DNA of 64,000 nt from Morella rubra. Its lineage: Eukaryota > Streptophyta > Magnoliopsida > Fagales > Myricaceae. A program made the translations under genes and the position numbers. Position 1 is the stretch's first letter. Each line of letters opens with the position of its first letter. The stretch is taken from NCBI GenBank assembly GCA_003952965.2, contig CM025854.1, forward strand, positions 25,980,614-26,044,613, in the 5' to 3' direction. Shown here piece after piece: positions 21,544-32,715 of the stretch. The notes under the pieces were generated by a model. The model was given only the letters and a program-made list of their open reading frames with translations. It was not told the DNA's origin and searched no databases.

Positions 21544-24500
21544 ATGGAAATGGAGCAAGAGTTTGACTGGAATGAAGCGCAAAAGATCGTGATAACTGTG
21601 GACCTTGTGGCTGCAGCCAAACAACAGCTTCAGTTCCTTGCTGCTGTTGATGGAAATCGTTACCTCTATGGTGGCCCTGCCCTTGAGAGGGCCATCTATA
21701 GGTAAATCATCTGGCAAACTGTTTTTGCCTTATGTTGATTGGTTTCAGATAATGTTTGTGATTGTACATAAGTTTTGGTTCTGGGGTTTTTTCTTTGAAT
21801 TATGAACATGCTATTTCAGGTACCATGCTTGTTGGCTTCCCTTGCTCGCCAAACATTCTGAGTCCCAGATTTCTGAAGGGCCTTTGGTTGTTCCTCTTGA
21901 TTGTGAATGGGTTTGGCACTGTCACAGGCTTAATCCAGTAGGCTTCTGAACTCCAAATATATAACTGTCATTTCCTCTTTGCAGGCAATTTTCGTTTACT
22001 CAATGAAGTGGATTTCTAAGCTCTGTTTTTTCTTTTTTTTTTTTTTATTGTTTCTTTTTCATTTTCCCCTTTTGTGGTTTTGTTATTTAGGTACGATACA
22101 AAGCTGACTGCGAGGAACTTTATGGGAGAATCCTTGACAACTCTAATGTTGTGTCTTCCGTTCAAGGGACATGTCAAAGGCAAACTGAAGAAATTTGGAG
22201 TAGAATGAATCCCGAAGAGCCCTATAACTTCAACCTAGATAGAGCACTCTCAGAAAACATGTCTGAGAGAATATCTGGCCTCGAGAAATACACTACGTAT
22301 GATCTGGTTTCAGCTATTAAAAGACAGAGCCCTTTCTTTTACCAGGTAATGGAGATTATGGAAGAAGAAAACTCTCTTTTCTGGAAGTTAGCCGGTAGAT
22401 TTGGCAAATTACTTAAAATGAGATCCCAAGTCTTAAATATCCAATTGAAAGATAAAGTTGACGATTCTGGGATTTACCCTGATAATGCTAGTACAATTAG
22501 CAGTTTATGACCAGATAACGTTGATGACTTGATATTTAAGTTTTCCTTAATTAACATGCATTTTGGGAAGCATGATTTGGAAGTTAGTTGTGGTAGAAAT
22601 GAAAGTTCCCTTCTAGCACCCATTAATCGTACTCTTTTGCTTTTAGTTTTTTTTTTAGGCTAATCAAGGAATGTGCAAGTATCACAAGATGTATCCCTGG
22701 TTTTTCAAGGTTGTAAAGTGATTTCTTTCCTTTTATATGTGACAGGTATCCAGACCCCATGTGAACAATGATCTGTTTCTTGAAGGAGCTGTCGCTAGAT
22801 ATAAAGGATTCTTGCATCTAATTAAGAGAAACAGGGAGAAGTCCATTCAACGTTTTTGTGTTCCTACATATGATGTTGACCTTATCTGGCACACTCACCA
22901 GCTGCACCCTGTTTCTTATTGTAAAGATCTTGGTGAAGTACTTGGAAAGGTGTTGGAGCATGATGATATGGACTCAGACAGAGGTAAAGGGAAGAAGCTG
23001 GATGTTGGGTTTTCTGGAACTACCAAGCAGTGGGAAGAGACATTTGGCACAAGGTATTGGAGAGCTGGTGCAATGTATAGGGGCAATGCCCCATCTCCTC
23101 TCACAGCCACTCCTTGCTTATCTGACATGATTGGCAAGGACAAAGTTCCATCAAAGAAATTTCAGAAAATAATTCAGCTTCCACAGCTGAAGGTTGTGGA
23201 GGTAGTTTCCTATCACCTCTTTCAAGCCATATTCCAAATGCGGTATTCTTTTATTATCAATCAATTACGTGTCATTGGGTTCTCTCTCTCTCTCTCTCTT
23301 GGAGCTTAACATGTTACGGATTGAAGTCATAACTGAGGACATATTTTGGCCATGAGGTGGTCTTCCTAGAGTATAGGTTAGGGAAAATATCAGAGAACCT
23401 TGTCCTGGTTTAGCTGGTTTTGAATTTAAGATCTAGTTTTCAAGTTTTTATTTTACCACCTCCTGCTTAATCCCTTGTGCAAGAAACATGTGAATTACAA
23501 TTATTCCCCTAGGATTAAAAATGAACAGACTTTTTGTGCTTCTCCCCCCCCCCCCCCCCCCCCCCCAACATCATAGTCTTATCCCTTTACCTAGCCACTT
23601 ACCATGGCTAGTAAGGGTGGCAGCCCACCTCAGTCATTGCATAAAGCAACTTCATTTTTCTTCTCCCTCTCTCTAGCTTTGATTGAATTTTGCAATATTT
23701 GGGGTGTTATTGTTATTTTACATGCTCTCTGTTTTACATTTGACTGAAATAGAACAGAGGCTGTAGCATGAGGCAGCAAATCCTAAAATTGAAGACTGAG
23801 GTCTTAAATTGAAAAATGTCCAAAACACAAGGTTGATACTTTCCCATGTTTACTGGAAAATTTTGAGTGAGGTGTATTATTGTCTAAGACAATTATAATT
23901 TATACTTAAGGACTCGCTAACTTACACATGAAGTGAGATCTCCAGAACAAGGGCAGTGGTTGGGTATGTGCAACAACCGCTAAACAATTAAACCCAAAAA
24001 AAAAAAAAGAGATGAACAGTGATACCAGCTGTTTTGGTTTCTATCAATATTCTCGTGTATGAGTAGGGAATATGCATCCTCAACCACTATCATGGAAACA
24101 TCTCTCAGTTTTCCTAAGTTTTTTGCTTTTTTGTTCTGTAATCCCTTTTCAGGTCCTTTTGGAGTTTGTTGGAGTTAGGAACTTACCGGAGGGGCACAAA
24201 GGAAGTCTGTTTGTCTCATTTTGTAAGAGACAACCTGATGCAATCTTCAATGCTAAGCGGAACCTGAGTATTTTGTCTGAGTCAGGAGAAAAACAGGTTG
24301 CTTCTTTTCAATGTGAACCGATGGGAGAGCTGCTTTTTGAACTCATATCCCAATCAACTTCCAACTTTCCAATAAAAAAGGCTCCAAAAGTACTGGGTTC
24401 TACTTCAATCTCTCTGCAAGAATTTCTGGATCCAGTCTCTAAACTTTCAGTTGAAAAATGGTTGGAGTTGGTGCCAAGTTCTAGCACTGTGATGTCCAAA

Positions 24501-26577
24501 CCAATCTGCCTTCGAGTTGCTGTCTCTTTTACTGTTCCGTCTCCAGCACCGCATGTGCTTCACATGATTGATTCTCAACCACATCCAAAAGTTTCTTGTT
24601 TCTTCCCCCTCACTGGAAAGGTTCAGCATGCGAGGAGCTTGGTGCATGTCATTGATGAAAATGACACACAGGTCCTCAGCCTCCAAATGAGGTAAATTAT
24701 GTCCATAATTAATATACATTGCAGGTTTACTCTATCATCCAATTTTTCATGTGGTATAAACATGCATTTTGTGAAGACATTGGTGTGCGGCAGGATTGGG
24801 TATGCTTGCGTGAATATTATGGCTTATTATAAGTTCATGCATGTGTATGTTCACATTCATCACGTTGTAATTTATTATCCATATTGTCAATGATGTTAAT
24901 GTTACTGGGTAGGTTGAGTCTATGCCTAGGACTTGCTTATAATTGCAAAGGCAAGCTTGAATCTGTCGTAATTGCTTTTTAAGAGTAGCCCTTAAGCAAG
25001 CACACATGCAGATAAAACAGACATATTTTGAAACTCATGTTGATGATGACATTCTAGCCTAGTTTTTAAATTCATGTGGATGGGGAGGTTAAGGCTAGAG
25101 CACATCTATTCATTTTCTGGAAAAGAAACAAGTAAAGTAGATTAATAATTTACTTGAACAAAGTTCTACATATTGAGCAGGAAATTTAGTGGATATTATG
25201 TATACAACATTGTCATTTTCCATAATAATTAAAAAAGTGACCCTTCAAAGTCGAGAGATTTAGATCTGGAAGACTTTTTTCACTGTGAAATTGCTAATCA
25301 TCATTAGAATGCTTTTTAAATAGCAAATGCTTCTCATCCATGATTGACTGATGGTCTTAGATGCTATAAAATATTCCAAAGCTGTGAATCGAGATCTTTT
25401 GAGTTTGGATTGCACTTCAGGGACTCAAAGAAGGACAAGGCAACAGAAAATTGCACTCCTAGGAAGGAGGTGGTTGCTATTATGTCTTCTGGTGAAACAC
25501 AAACTCTAGCACAGTTTGCCGGGACTGGGTGGTCTTTGATGGATTCTCATTGGTCCCTCCATTCTCAAAAGCAATCCAGTGATGATGGCCCTCTATTTGA
25601 GCTCATGGGTAACAGGATGGTATGCATCAGTTCTTGAAAATTTCTTTGGTAAATCATTCTCATTTTTACTTGGATGTATCTGCTTGTGCTATATATTGAT
25701 TGTGTGTGAGTTGCTGCTGCGTGATGCTTAGCATCTGTCATTATCGCCAACAGTTTAGGTATTGAAGTGCTCTGGATGTAAGATGATTATTTGAAGGAAC
25801 TGGTTCATTCTATCTGCTGTACTTGTTTTCTTGTTCCAGGTAAAATTTTACCCTGGCAGAAAGCTGGAGTACGAACCTAAACATTGTGATAAGCGTAGAA
25901 GTGAACAGGACTTTATGACAGCAGTTGAATTTTCTAGGGAAGATCCATATGGCAAAGCAGTGGCATTGCTTGACTTGAAATCTGGAATTTTCAAGGTAAA
26001 CTGTCAACAATATCAAGGTTGTTGATTAGTGTCTGAAATATTGACTTTTATTTGTGTACCCCTTTACTAAATTGAACAGGTAAAGGAAGATTGGATGGTG
26101 GTGCCTGGAATTACAGCCGCATTTATACTTACTGATCTTTTTCAAAAGGGAGGATATGAGGGATTAACCATGAATTGCAACAGCATGGCGATGGATAGTC
26201 AAACTTTGGAAGGCAAAAGCACCAATGTGACCACTTCCCTAACTAAAGTAGGGTTGAATGTGGAGATCGCTAAAGGAAATACTGAAATACCAAATGGCAG
26301 TTTGTCTAGTGGAGGTTGTGGGGGAGGGTGTGGTAGTGGCTGTGGTGGCGGGTGTGGAAACATGGTGAAGAGTGGTGGCTGCGGTGGGTGTGGTGGTAGT
26401 GGTGGCTGCGGTGGGTGTGGTGGTGGGTGTGGAAACATGGTGAAGAGTGGTGGCTGCGGCGGGTGTGGTGGTGGTTGTGGGGGTAAATCTGCAAATGAGA
26501 ATAATGCTAGTAACTCCTGCGCTGATCAAGATTCAAAGGGAACAGCTGTGTATGTCGGTGAGGCAGTAGTCGCTTGA
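21544..26577 (+). CDS. GRDP2: GRDP2-like glycine-rich domain protein (DUF1399)
   Basis: Eight exons join in frame: 21544-21701, 21820-21937, 22091-22345, 22746-23201, 24153-24691, 25421-25619, 25840-25995 and 26080-26577, giving 792 residues. The N-terminal half is the DUF1399 region, with the paired motifs WVWHCHRLNP and DLIWHTHQLHP. The C-terminus has a Cys/Gly-rich tract of about 60 residues (GGCGGGCG, twice GNMVKSGGCGGCGG) and then a short hydrophilic tail. AtGRDP2 is known for effects on growth and stress tolerance; its biochemical activity is not settled and none is visible here. The start at 21544 (MEMEQEFDWNEAQ) follows a likely 5' UTR intron. Position next to the mtHSC70 gene repeats the Arabidopsis order At4g37910-At4g37900. 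Confidence 0.9.
23281..23299 (+). repeat. (TC)n microsatellite in GRDP2 intron 4
   Basis: About nine TC units lie 80 bp after the exon 4 donor. It is non-coding. Confidence 0.85.
23544..23566 (+). repeat. 23-base poly-C homopolymer in GRDP2 intron 4
   Basis: An uninterrupted run of 23 C lies in the intron between exons 4 and 5. Such a run is hard to sequence, so its exact length is uncertain. Confidence 0.85.
26321..26484 (+). repeat. Cys/Gly-coding tandem repeats in GRDP2 last exon
   Basis: GGTGGCTGCGGTGGGTGT-type units repeat, including two copies of a longer unit containing GGAAACATGGTGAAGAGTGG (26356 and 26430). The repeats keep the reading frame. Confidence 0.85.
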
Positions 26578-27747
26578 TGTCTATGTGCATGATGGAAGAT
26601 CAGCAAGAACTTCTAGCTAAATAAGGTTTCCTTCATGCATCAAGCACACCATGGAAGATGAGCAAGAACACCTAGGTAAATAAAGTTTATACATACTTAT
26701 TCCAAACTATGTACAGTGCCTGTTACACCAAGTACAACTTTCTCATGAGAGTGTGGTTTTCTAATTATATCTGGTCTGGACAATAATTTGATCTTCAAAA
26801 TCCACAAATCCTTGGTTTGAGGCTTCGACCATCTTTCTCTTCTGTACTGTCTATAAAGCACCGACTCTTACTATATAAATTGTTTTGAACTTAATGTGTG
26901 CTGGGTGGTTCAGAAAAAGAGAAATAGTCTGTTTCCCAAATCTCGATCGTATATAGGCCTTTATCCTACGTTAAAAACACAAAAGCCAAAAAATAGGAAA
27001 AAAAAACGAGGTTAATGTGTTTGGGGTTTTGCGTTGGAGAAAGAGGATGGCTGAACCAGAACATATCGTTTTCGTCTTGTCTCGATGGGCCTTGCCCAGG
27101 ATGTGGCTTTATGAACTCTACAAATGGCGCTGTGACACGTTTACTCACATTAAGCATGTTCGACAGATAAATGGATTGCCTTTGATCCAAATCTTCAGGC
27201 CCGACAACTCGATTTTACTTTAAAAATCTAAGAAAAACATCATCTTTACATCCCTTATGCATACCCCACGAACAATCATTCTATTCTCTGATTCGAGTTG
27301 AAGTTAACAGCTCTAGAAATTGAAAGTAACAAGGAAAAAGAAGACACTGGGGGTAGGATATATATGCAGATGACAAAACCTGATAAACGAATACAGATAA
27401 GCCCAGAAAGCAAAAGACAAATAAATACATATATCCCACAAATGAAGTAAAAAAGTGGATTACCTGCTAAGAGATACATAAATATAGAGAAAGATAGGAG
27501 ATAAAACCAGTTCGTATACCTACAAACTGTGATGTCAGGTGCAGCTGCTGCAGGATTAAGTATTAGAGTTTTAACTCTCGGCCCTTGTTTACTTCACTTT
27601 TCTTTTCCTTTTTTTTTATCTTTTTTTTATCTTAAATGTCCAGAGCTATTTTACGTGTATCTTGACTTAATTTCGATATCTGTGTAATCTCTATTCCATC
27701 ACTAATCGAACAATTATCACACTAAAAATTCTGGGATGATCTTTTAT
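26578..27747. other. GRDP2 3' UTR and gene-free DNA up to the gap
   Basis: Two similar 3' UTR motifs, GATCAGCAAGAAC (26597) and GATGAGCAAGAAC (26657), lie within 60 bp. A short plus-strand ORF at about 27047-27223 (MAEPEHIVFVLSRW) has no recognised family. Nothing else is supportable. Confidence 0.4.
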
Positions 27748-28747
27748 NNNNNNNNNNNNNNNNNNNNNNNNNNNNNNNNNNNNNNNNNNNNNNNNNNNNN
27801 NNNNNNNNNNNNNNNNNNNNNNNNNNNNNNNNNNNNNNNNNNNNNNNNNNNNNNNNNNNNNNNNNNNNNNNNNNNNNNNNNNNNNNNNNNNNNNNNNNNN
27901 NNNNNNNNNNNNNNNNNNNNNNNNNNNNNNNNNNNNNNNNNNNNNNNNNNNNNNNNNNNNNNNNNNNNNNNNNNNNNNNNNNNNNNNNNNNNNNNNNNNN
28001 NNNNNNNNNNNNNNNNNNNNNNNNNNNNNNNNNNNNNNNNNNNNNNNNNNNNNNNNNNNNNNNNNNNNNNNNNNNNNNNNNNNNNNNNNNNNNNNNNNNN
28101 NNNNNNNNNNNNNNNNNNNNNNNNNNNNNNNNNNNNNNNNNNNNNNNNNNNNNNNNNNNNNNNNNNNNNNNNNNNNNNNNNNNNNNNNNNNNNNNNNNNN
28201 NNNNNNNNNNNNNNNNNNNNNNNNNNNNNNNNNNNNNNNNNNNNNNNNNNNNNNNNNNNNNNNNNNNNNNNNNNNNNNNNNNNNNNNNNNNNNNNNNNNN
28301 NNNNNNNNNNNNNNNNNNNNNNNNNNNNNNNNNNNNNNNNNNNNNNNNNNNNNNNNNNNNNNNNNNNNNNNNNNNNNNNNNNNNNNNNNNNNNNNNNNNN
28401 NNNNNNNNNNNNNNNNNNNNNNNNNNNNNNNNNNNNNNNNNNNNNNNNNNNNNNNNNNNNNNNNNNNNNNNNNNNNNNNNNNNNNNNNNNNNNNNNNNNN
28501 NNNNNNNNNNNNNNNNNNNNNNNNNNNNNNNNNNNNNNNNNNNNNNNNNNNNNNNNNNNNNNNNNNNNNNNNNNNNNNNNNNNNNNNNNNNNNNNNNNNN
28601 NNNNNNNNNNNNNNNNNNNNNNNNNNNNNNNNNNNNNNNNNNNNNNNNNNNNNNNNNNNNNNNNNNNNNNNNNNNNNNNNNNNNNNNNNNNNNNNNNNNN
28701 NNNNNNNNNNNNNNNNNNNNNNNNNNNNNNNNNNNNNNNNNNNNNNN
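27748..28747. other. Assembly gap (1000 N)
   Basis: Exactly 1000 N bases, most likely a placeholder length. Long ORFs spanning it are artefacts. Confidence 0.99.
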
Positions 28748-29390
28748 AAAAGTTACAATCACACTGAGTAATGAAAACAGGGAGACGTTTTAAAGTGATG
28801 GGCCCAAAATGGAGGACGAAGCCGCCCATTTTGGCAGTTAGATGCGCCATCCTATTAGCTTGTCCAGGAATCCATTTCAAGTGCCAAAAAGAATTTCGGC
28901 TCAGAAAGTCTCTAATAAACTCCACCAGCTCCTCAATCTGCCACAGAAGAGTGGGTGTAGACTTGTTTACTCCGTTACAGAGAAGTTGGGAATCACTTTC
29001 AAAAATAAACTTGAGCCGGCCCTTCCTTGAAGCTTGTTCCATTGCAGTCTTAACTGCTACTGCCTCACCAAGTAAAGCGTCCATAGTATTGATTCATTCC
29101 GTGTAAAGCCAACCGAGGGAACTGGAGCTGTCTCTACAAGAAATTGCTGTGTACAACCCATAATCCCGCACAGCTATATCTGTTTTAATCTTCAGCCACC
29201 CACGGTCAGGAGGTTTCCACACTTTTGGCTTGCAGCTGTCTAACTCAAACCAAGCTGAAAGATGATCAGCAACTCGGGCTTTTACTGATACAATTAACTT
29301 GTGAAGGTCAACCACCTTATTTCTATGAACCACCCCGTTTCTAGTTTGCCATAGAGAGTCAAAGATGATGGCCACATTGATAAGGAAGTT
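28748..29390 (-). pseudogene. LINE-derived RNase H fragment, copy A
   Basis: Minus-strand reading gives a linker (SLWQTRNGVVHRNKVVDLHK), then KPPDRGWLKIKTDIAV, GEAVAVKTAMEQA and FESDSQLLC. This is the D..E..D layout of the RNase H (RVT_3) domain found at the end of plant non-LTR retrotransposon polyproteins. An in-frame TGA interrupts it after GWLYTE (codon at 29094-29096), where copy B has CGA; a C-to-T change at a CpG explains it. The rest reads through FWHLKWIPGQANRMAHL to the gap edge. No reverse transcriptase is present here. Confidence 0.75.
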
Positions 29391-29576
29391 TCTGTGATCC
29401 TTTTTTCAAGTAAATGCTCTCCTATGAGGCTATGATCCAGCATCAAGAATCTCACAATGTCCAGCATAGAGGTACAAGGAACTCGGTATATGCAAGCTAG
29501 CGCACAAGTGTTTAAGAATTAAAAAAAGATCGAAAATCCAACAACTAGCCACAGGCATAAACCTTTATAGCTATTG

Positions 29577-29683
29577 ATTCTATGAACCACCCCGTTTCTA
29601 GTTTGCCATAGAGAGTCAAAGATGATGGCCACATTGATAAGGAAGTTTCTGTGATCCTTTTTTCAAGTAAATGCTCTCCTATG
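29577..29683. repeat. Partial extra copy of the RNase H fragment edge
   Basis: About 100 bp starting TCTATGAACCACCCCG repeats sequence found at about 29322-29435 and 30341-30445. It sits between copies A and B, showing nested duplication. Confidence 0.8.
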
Positions 29684-29777
29684 TACGTGTGTGTGAGCAT
29701 TTTTCTTTCTAATCTTTTTTTTTTTTGTATAATCACGTTCATAACTGAAAACCGAAGGAATACAAGCCACAAGAGTC

Positions 29778-30410
29778 AAAAGTTACAATCACAGAGTAAT
29801 GAAAACAGGGAGACGTTTTAAAGTGATGGGCCCAAAATGGAGGACGAAGCCGCCCATTTTGCAGTTAGATGCGCCATCCTATTAGCTTGTCCAGGAATCC
29901 ATTTCAAGTGCCAAAAAGAATTTCGGCTCAGAAAGTCTCTAATAAACTCCACCAGCTCCTCAATCTGCCACAGAAGAGTGGGTGTAGACTTGTTTACTCC
30001 TTACAGAGAAGTTGGGAATCACTTTCAAAAAGAAACTTGAGCCAGCCCTTCCTTGAAGCCTGTTCCATTGCAGTCTTAACTGCTACTGCCTCACCAAGCA
30101 AAGGGTCCATAGTATTGATTCGTTCCGTGTAAAGCCAACCGAGGGAACTGGAGCTGTCTCTACAAGAAATTGCTGTGTACAACCCATAATCCCGCACAGC
30201 TATATCATCTTCAGCCACCCACGGTCAGGAGGTTTCCACACTTTTGGATTGCAGCTGTCTAACTCAAACCAAGCTGAAAGATGATCAGCAACTCGGGCTT
30301 TTACTGATACAATTAACTTGTGAAGGTCAACCACCTTATTTCTATGAACCACCCCGTTTCTAGTTTGCCATAGAGAGTCAAAGATGATGGCCACATTGAT
30401 AAGGAAGTTT
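29778..30410 (-). pseudogene. LINE-derived RNase H fragment, copy B
   Basis: A near-identical second copy of 28748-29390 lies about 1 kb away in the same orientation. It has the CGA that copy A lost, but has its own lesions: seven bases are missing after GGWLK (near 30207) and single bases near 29864 and 30001, so the frame breaks. Together the copies show an untranslated, decaying LINE remnant. Confidence 0.75.
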
Positions 30411-31494
30411 CTGTGATCCTTTTTTCAAGTAAATGCTCTCCTATGAGGCTATGATCCAGCATCAAGAATCTCACAATGTCCAGCATAGAGGTACAAGGAA
30501 CTCGGTATATGCAAGCATGTAGCGCACAAGTGTTTAAGAATTAAAAAAAGATCGAAAATCCAACAACTAGCCACAGGCATAAACCTTTATAGCTATTGAT
30601 GAAGCTAGAACAAGTTCCAAAGGGTCGATTCATAAAACAAACGACAAGTCGCTCCCCCGCACATAAAGTGGAAAAGGCAAATTTCGCAGAAAAAAAAAAA
30701 AAAGAACTTTTATTAAAGGGCGGCGTTTTGTCTTCAAACTCAACGATCGGGAACGACTTGGAAGGGAAAGTTTTTCCGGAGACGTTGGAGATCCAGTAGA
30801 GAAAAAAAAACAATCACCTTTAAAACAAAAAACTTCGTTGAGACAGGAATCCAAGGCAGTAGCTTGTGGGACTAAGTCGAAAAGTATGTGCTCCATGTGT
30901 TCCACCAGCTATGCTCCTCTTTTCCTTTCGAGGGGAAAAGATTCTTCGCAAATGAGAGAGGAATAGCGAGACTTACAGGAAAATTGTGGGACTTAAGGAA
31001 CAAGAGCATTGGCCGTTAAATAGTAACGCAGACAGAGAGAGGACGGGCGGGTGACATTAGAGGAGGGAATCCTCCTTAGAAATCAAGGACGCCAATTTTG
31101 CCATATTGCTATGGTGGTCAAAGTAAACTGGTTTCTTTGGGCCGGTCCGGCCCAACTTGAGTCAATCCTCCCCATTTATTTTTCTTTTTTAAAATTCTCC
31201 AATTAAAACTTACCTATTAAATTCTAATTTTCATTAAAGAAATATGTGGTAATCAAATTACTAGCTTTTCATTTCCACTTTTTATTTTATTTTTTTATTT
31301 GATTAAATAGAAACAAGTCTATTCGTTTCTATTTGCTTCCTTCTCAACTTGTTTTTTTGTAACCTTTATTTATTATAAACTTCAAAATACTCTGAAAATA
31401 TTCTATGGACGCAAAAAGATTCAATATTTTATTTTATTTTTAAACTCCAGAAAAGAAACGTGCAATGGCAGTCATACTAACTTAACTACTTTTT
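30411..31494. other. Duplicated flank, then unassigned DNA
   Basis: 30444-30600 repeats 29425-29580 almost exactly. From 30600 to 31130 there is more GC and a minus-strand ORF from Met at 30896 (MEHILFDLVPQATALDSCL) with a possible donor after CFK. It might be a first exon of a gene lost in the rearrangement, but no family is recognised. The rest is AT-rich. Confidence 0.35.
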
Positions 31495-32345
31495 CTTTAT
31501 TTGCTTATAAAACTATTATTTTAGGTAAAAAAAAAACTTTTCATTAAAATGTTTTTAAGAAAAAAAAATTTCCTTTCAGTGTTTGGTTATTCTTTTAAAA
31601 TAACAGTGTTTGGCTTAATGATTTACGTATTTATATAAAAATGCTTAATTATTGTACAAATGTAGTTTACACTTTTGACATTTTAGTCCTCAAGTATCGA
31701 TTTTAACGGTTCTGAGGTAAGTTTTTTAGACAAATCGATCTTCATCTAATTTCAGTTAGCCAAAAGACGGAACGTGCTTACGAATTTTAGATGTCATCTC
31801 AACGCCAATCGTAGACTCCCATGGCATGAAAATTTTTCTTAAAATTTTAATATTTTATTTCCTAGGTACTGATTTCAAATGAAGGTCCTGAGGTACACTT
31901 TTGCAATTGGTTCCCAATCTTACTGTTAGCCAACTAAGGAAGAAGTGTCCACATGGCCTAAAAGAGAATAATATAAAACTATCATATGCAAATTCAAATT
32001 CAAATTTATTTAAAAAATATTAATTTTATTTAATTTTCATTTTTTTATTTTTTAATAAAATTTTAATATTTTTAATAATTTTGTCTATGAGAGACATTTC
32101 GATCATTTTGCATGTGATTTAAATAAAAATTTTGAAATTTAAGGGAGCCTTACTGATTTTTGCCCATAGATATAGGGTGTAATATAATGTTCTCCCAAGA
32201 AAAAAATTTTAATTTACGGAAAGTTTGAGCTTAGTTTGTTTTCTGGAAATTAATAGAGTATTCACGTTAACTTGAAAACTTTTTAAGTTGACTTCATTTT
32301 CATGTGCTTTACCAAATACCTGAAAACAAGTAAAATAAATTACGA
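31495..32345 (-). mobile_element. Diverged inverted copy of the 6956-7915 element
   Basis: It reads TTTGCTTATAAAACTATTAT at one side and AAGTAAAATAAATTACGAAAT at the other, and its body is the reverse complement of 6956-7915 (for example ATCTCAACGCCAATCGTAG near 31795). The terminal bases of the right TIR are missing. It is non-coding. Confidence 0.6.
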
Positions 32346-32715
32346 AATTTTTTTTACATAAGATATTATCTGTCCTTACTTTTTTACAAATTCAGTTAAT
32401 TAAAAAAAAATCCATCTAATTTTCTCTTGCATTACTTTTTTTACAAATTCCAATAAAAATCATTCTACAATCAAACATTCTTCAACTTTTTCACAAACTT
32501 TTTTACAACCAAAAAACAGTCAAACTCAAAAATTTTCTAAAACAAACTTAAAATTTTTCGTTACTCGTCAAGCCCTTTGTCAAATTAATATAAGCATCAC
32601 AAGTTTCAGCACACCTGCACTGTATGCTATGTCCCCTGTAAGTTGCACTTGCACATATACATAGAAACAACTTTCTGCGACCAAAAGTTGAGCATTCGAA
32701 ACGGTGAGATGAAAC

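Noticed and set aside
26321..26484. CRISPR-like spaced repeats
   Set aside because: The repeats are contiguous, code in frame for Cys/Gly, and sit in a plant exon.
26199..26529. Pro/His/Thr-rich ORFs on the minus strand opposite the GRDP2 tail
   Set aside because: They are shadows of the Cys/Gly repeat coding strand, with composition forced by the repeat.
27017..27223. Plus-strand ORF MAEPEHIVFVLSRW... as a gene
   Set aside because: It is short, has no recognised domain, no convincing splice partner and no repeat copy in the window.
27722..29084. Long ORFs of 340-446 residues across the gap, both strands
   Set aside because: They are mostly translated N bases. Only the part of the minus-strand reading right of 28748 is real sequence, and it belongs to the LINE RNase H fragment.
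30630..30905. Minus-strand ORF MEHILFDLVPQ... as a transcription-factor first exon
   Set aside because: The start looks protein-like for about 30 residues, but no domain is present and no downstream exon was found before the RNase H duplications.
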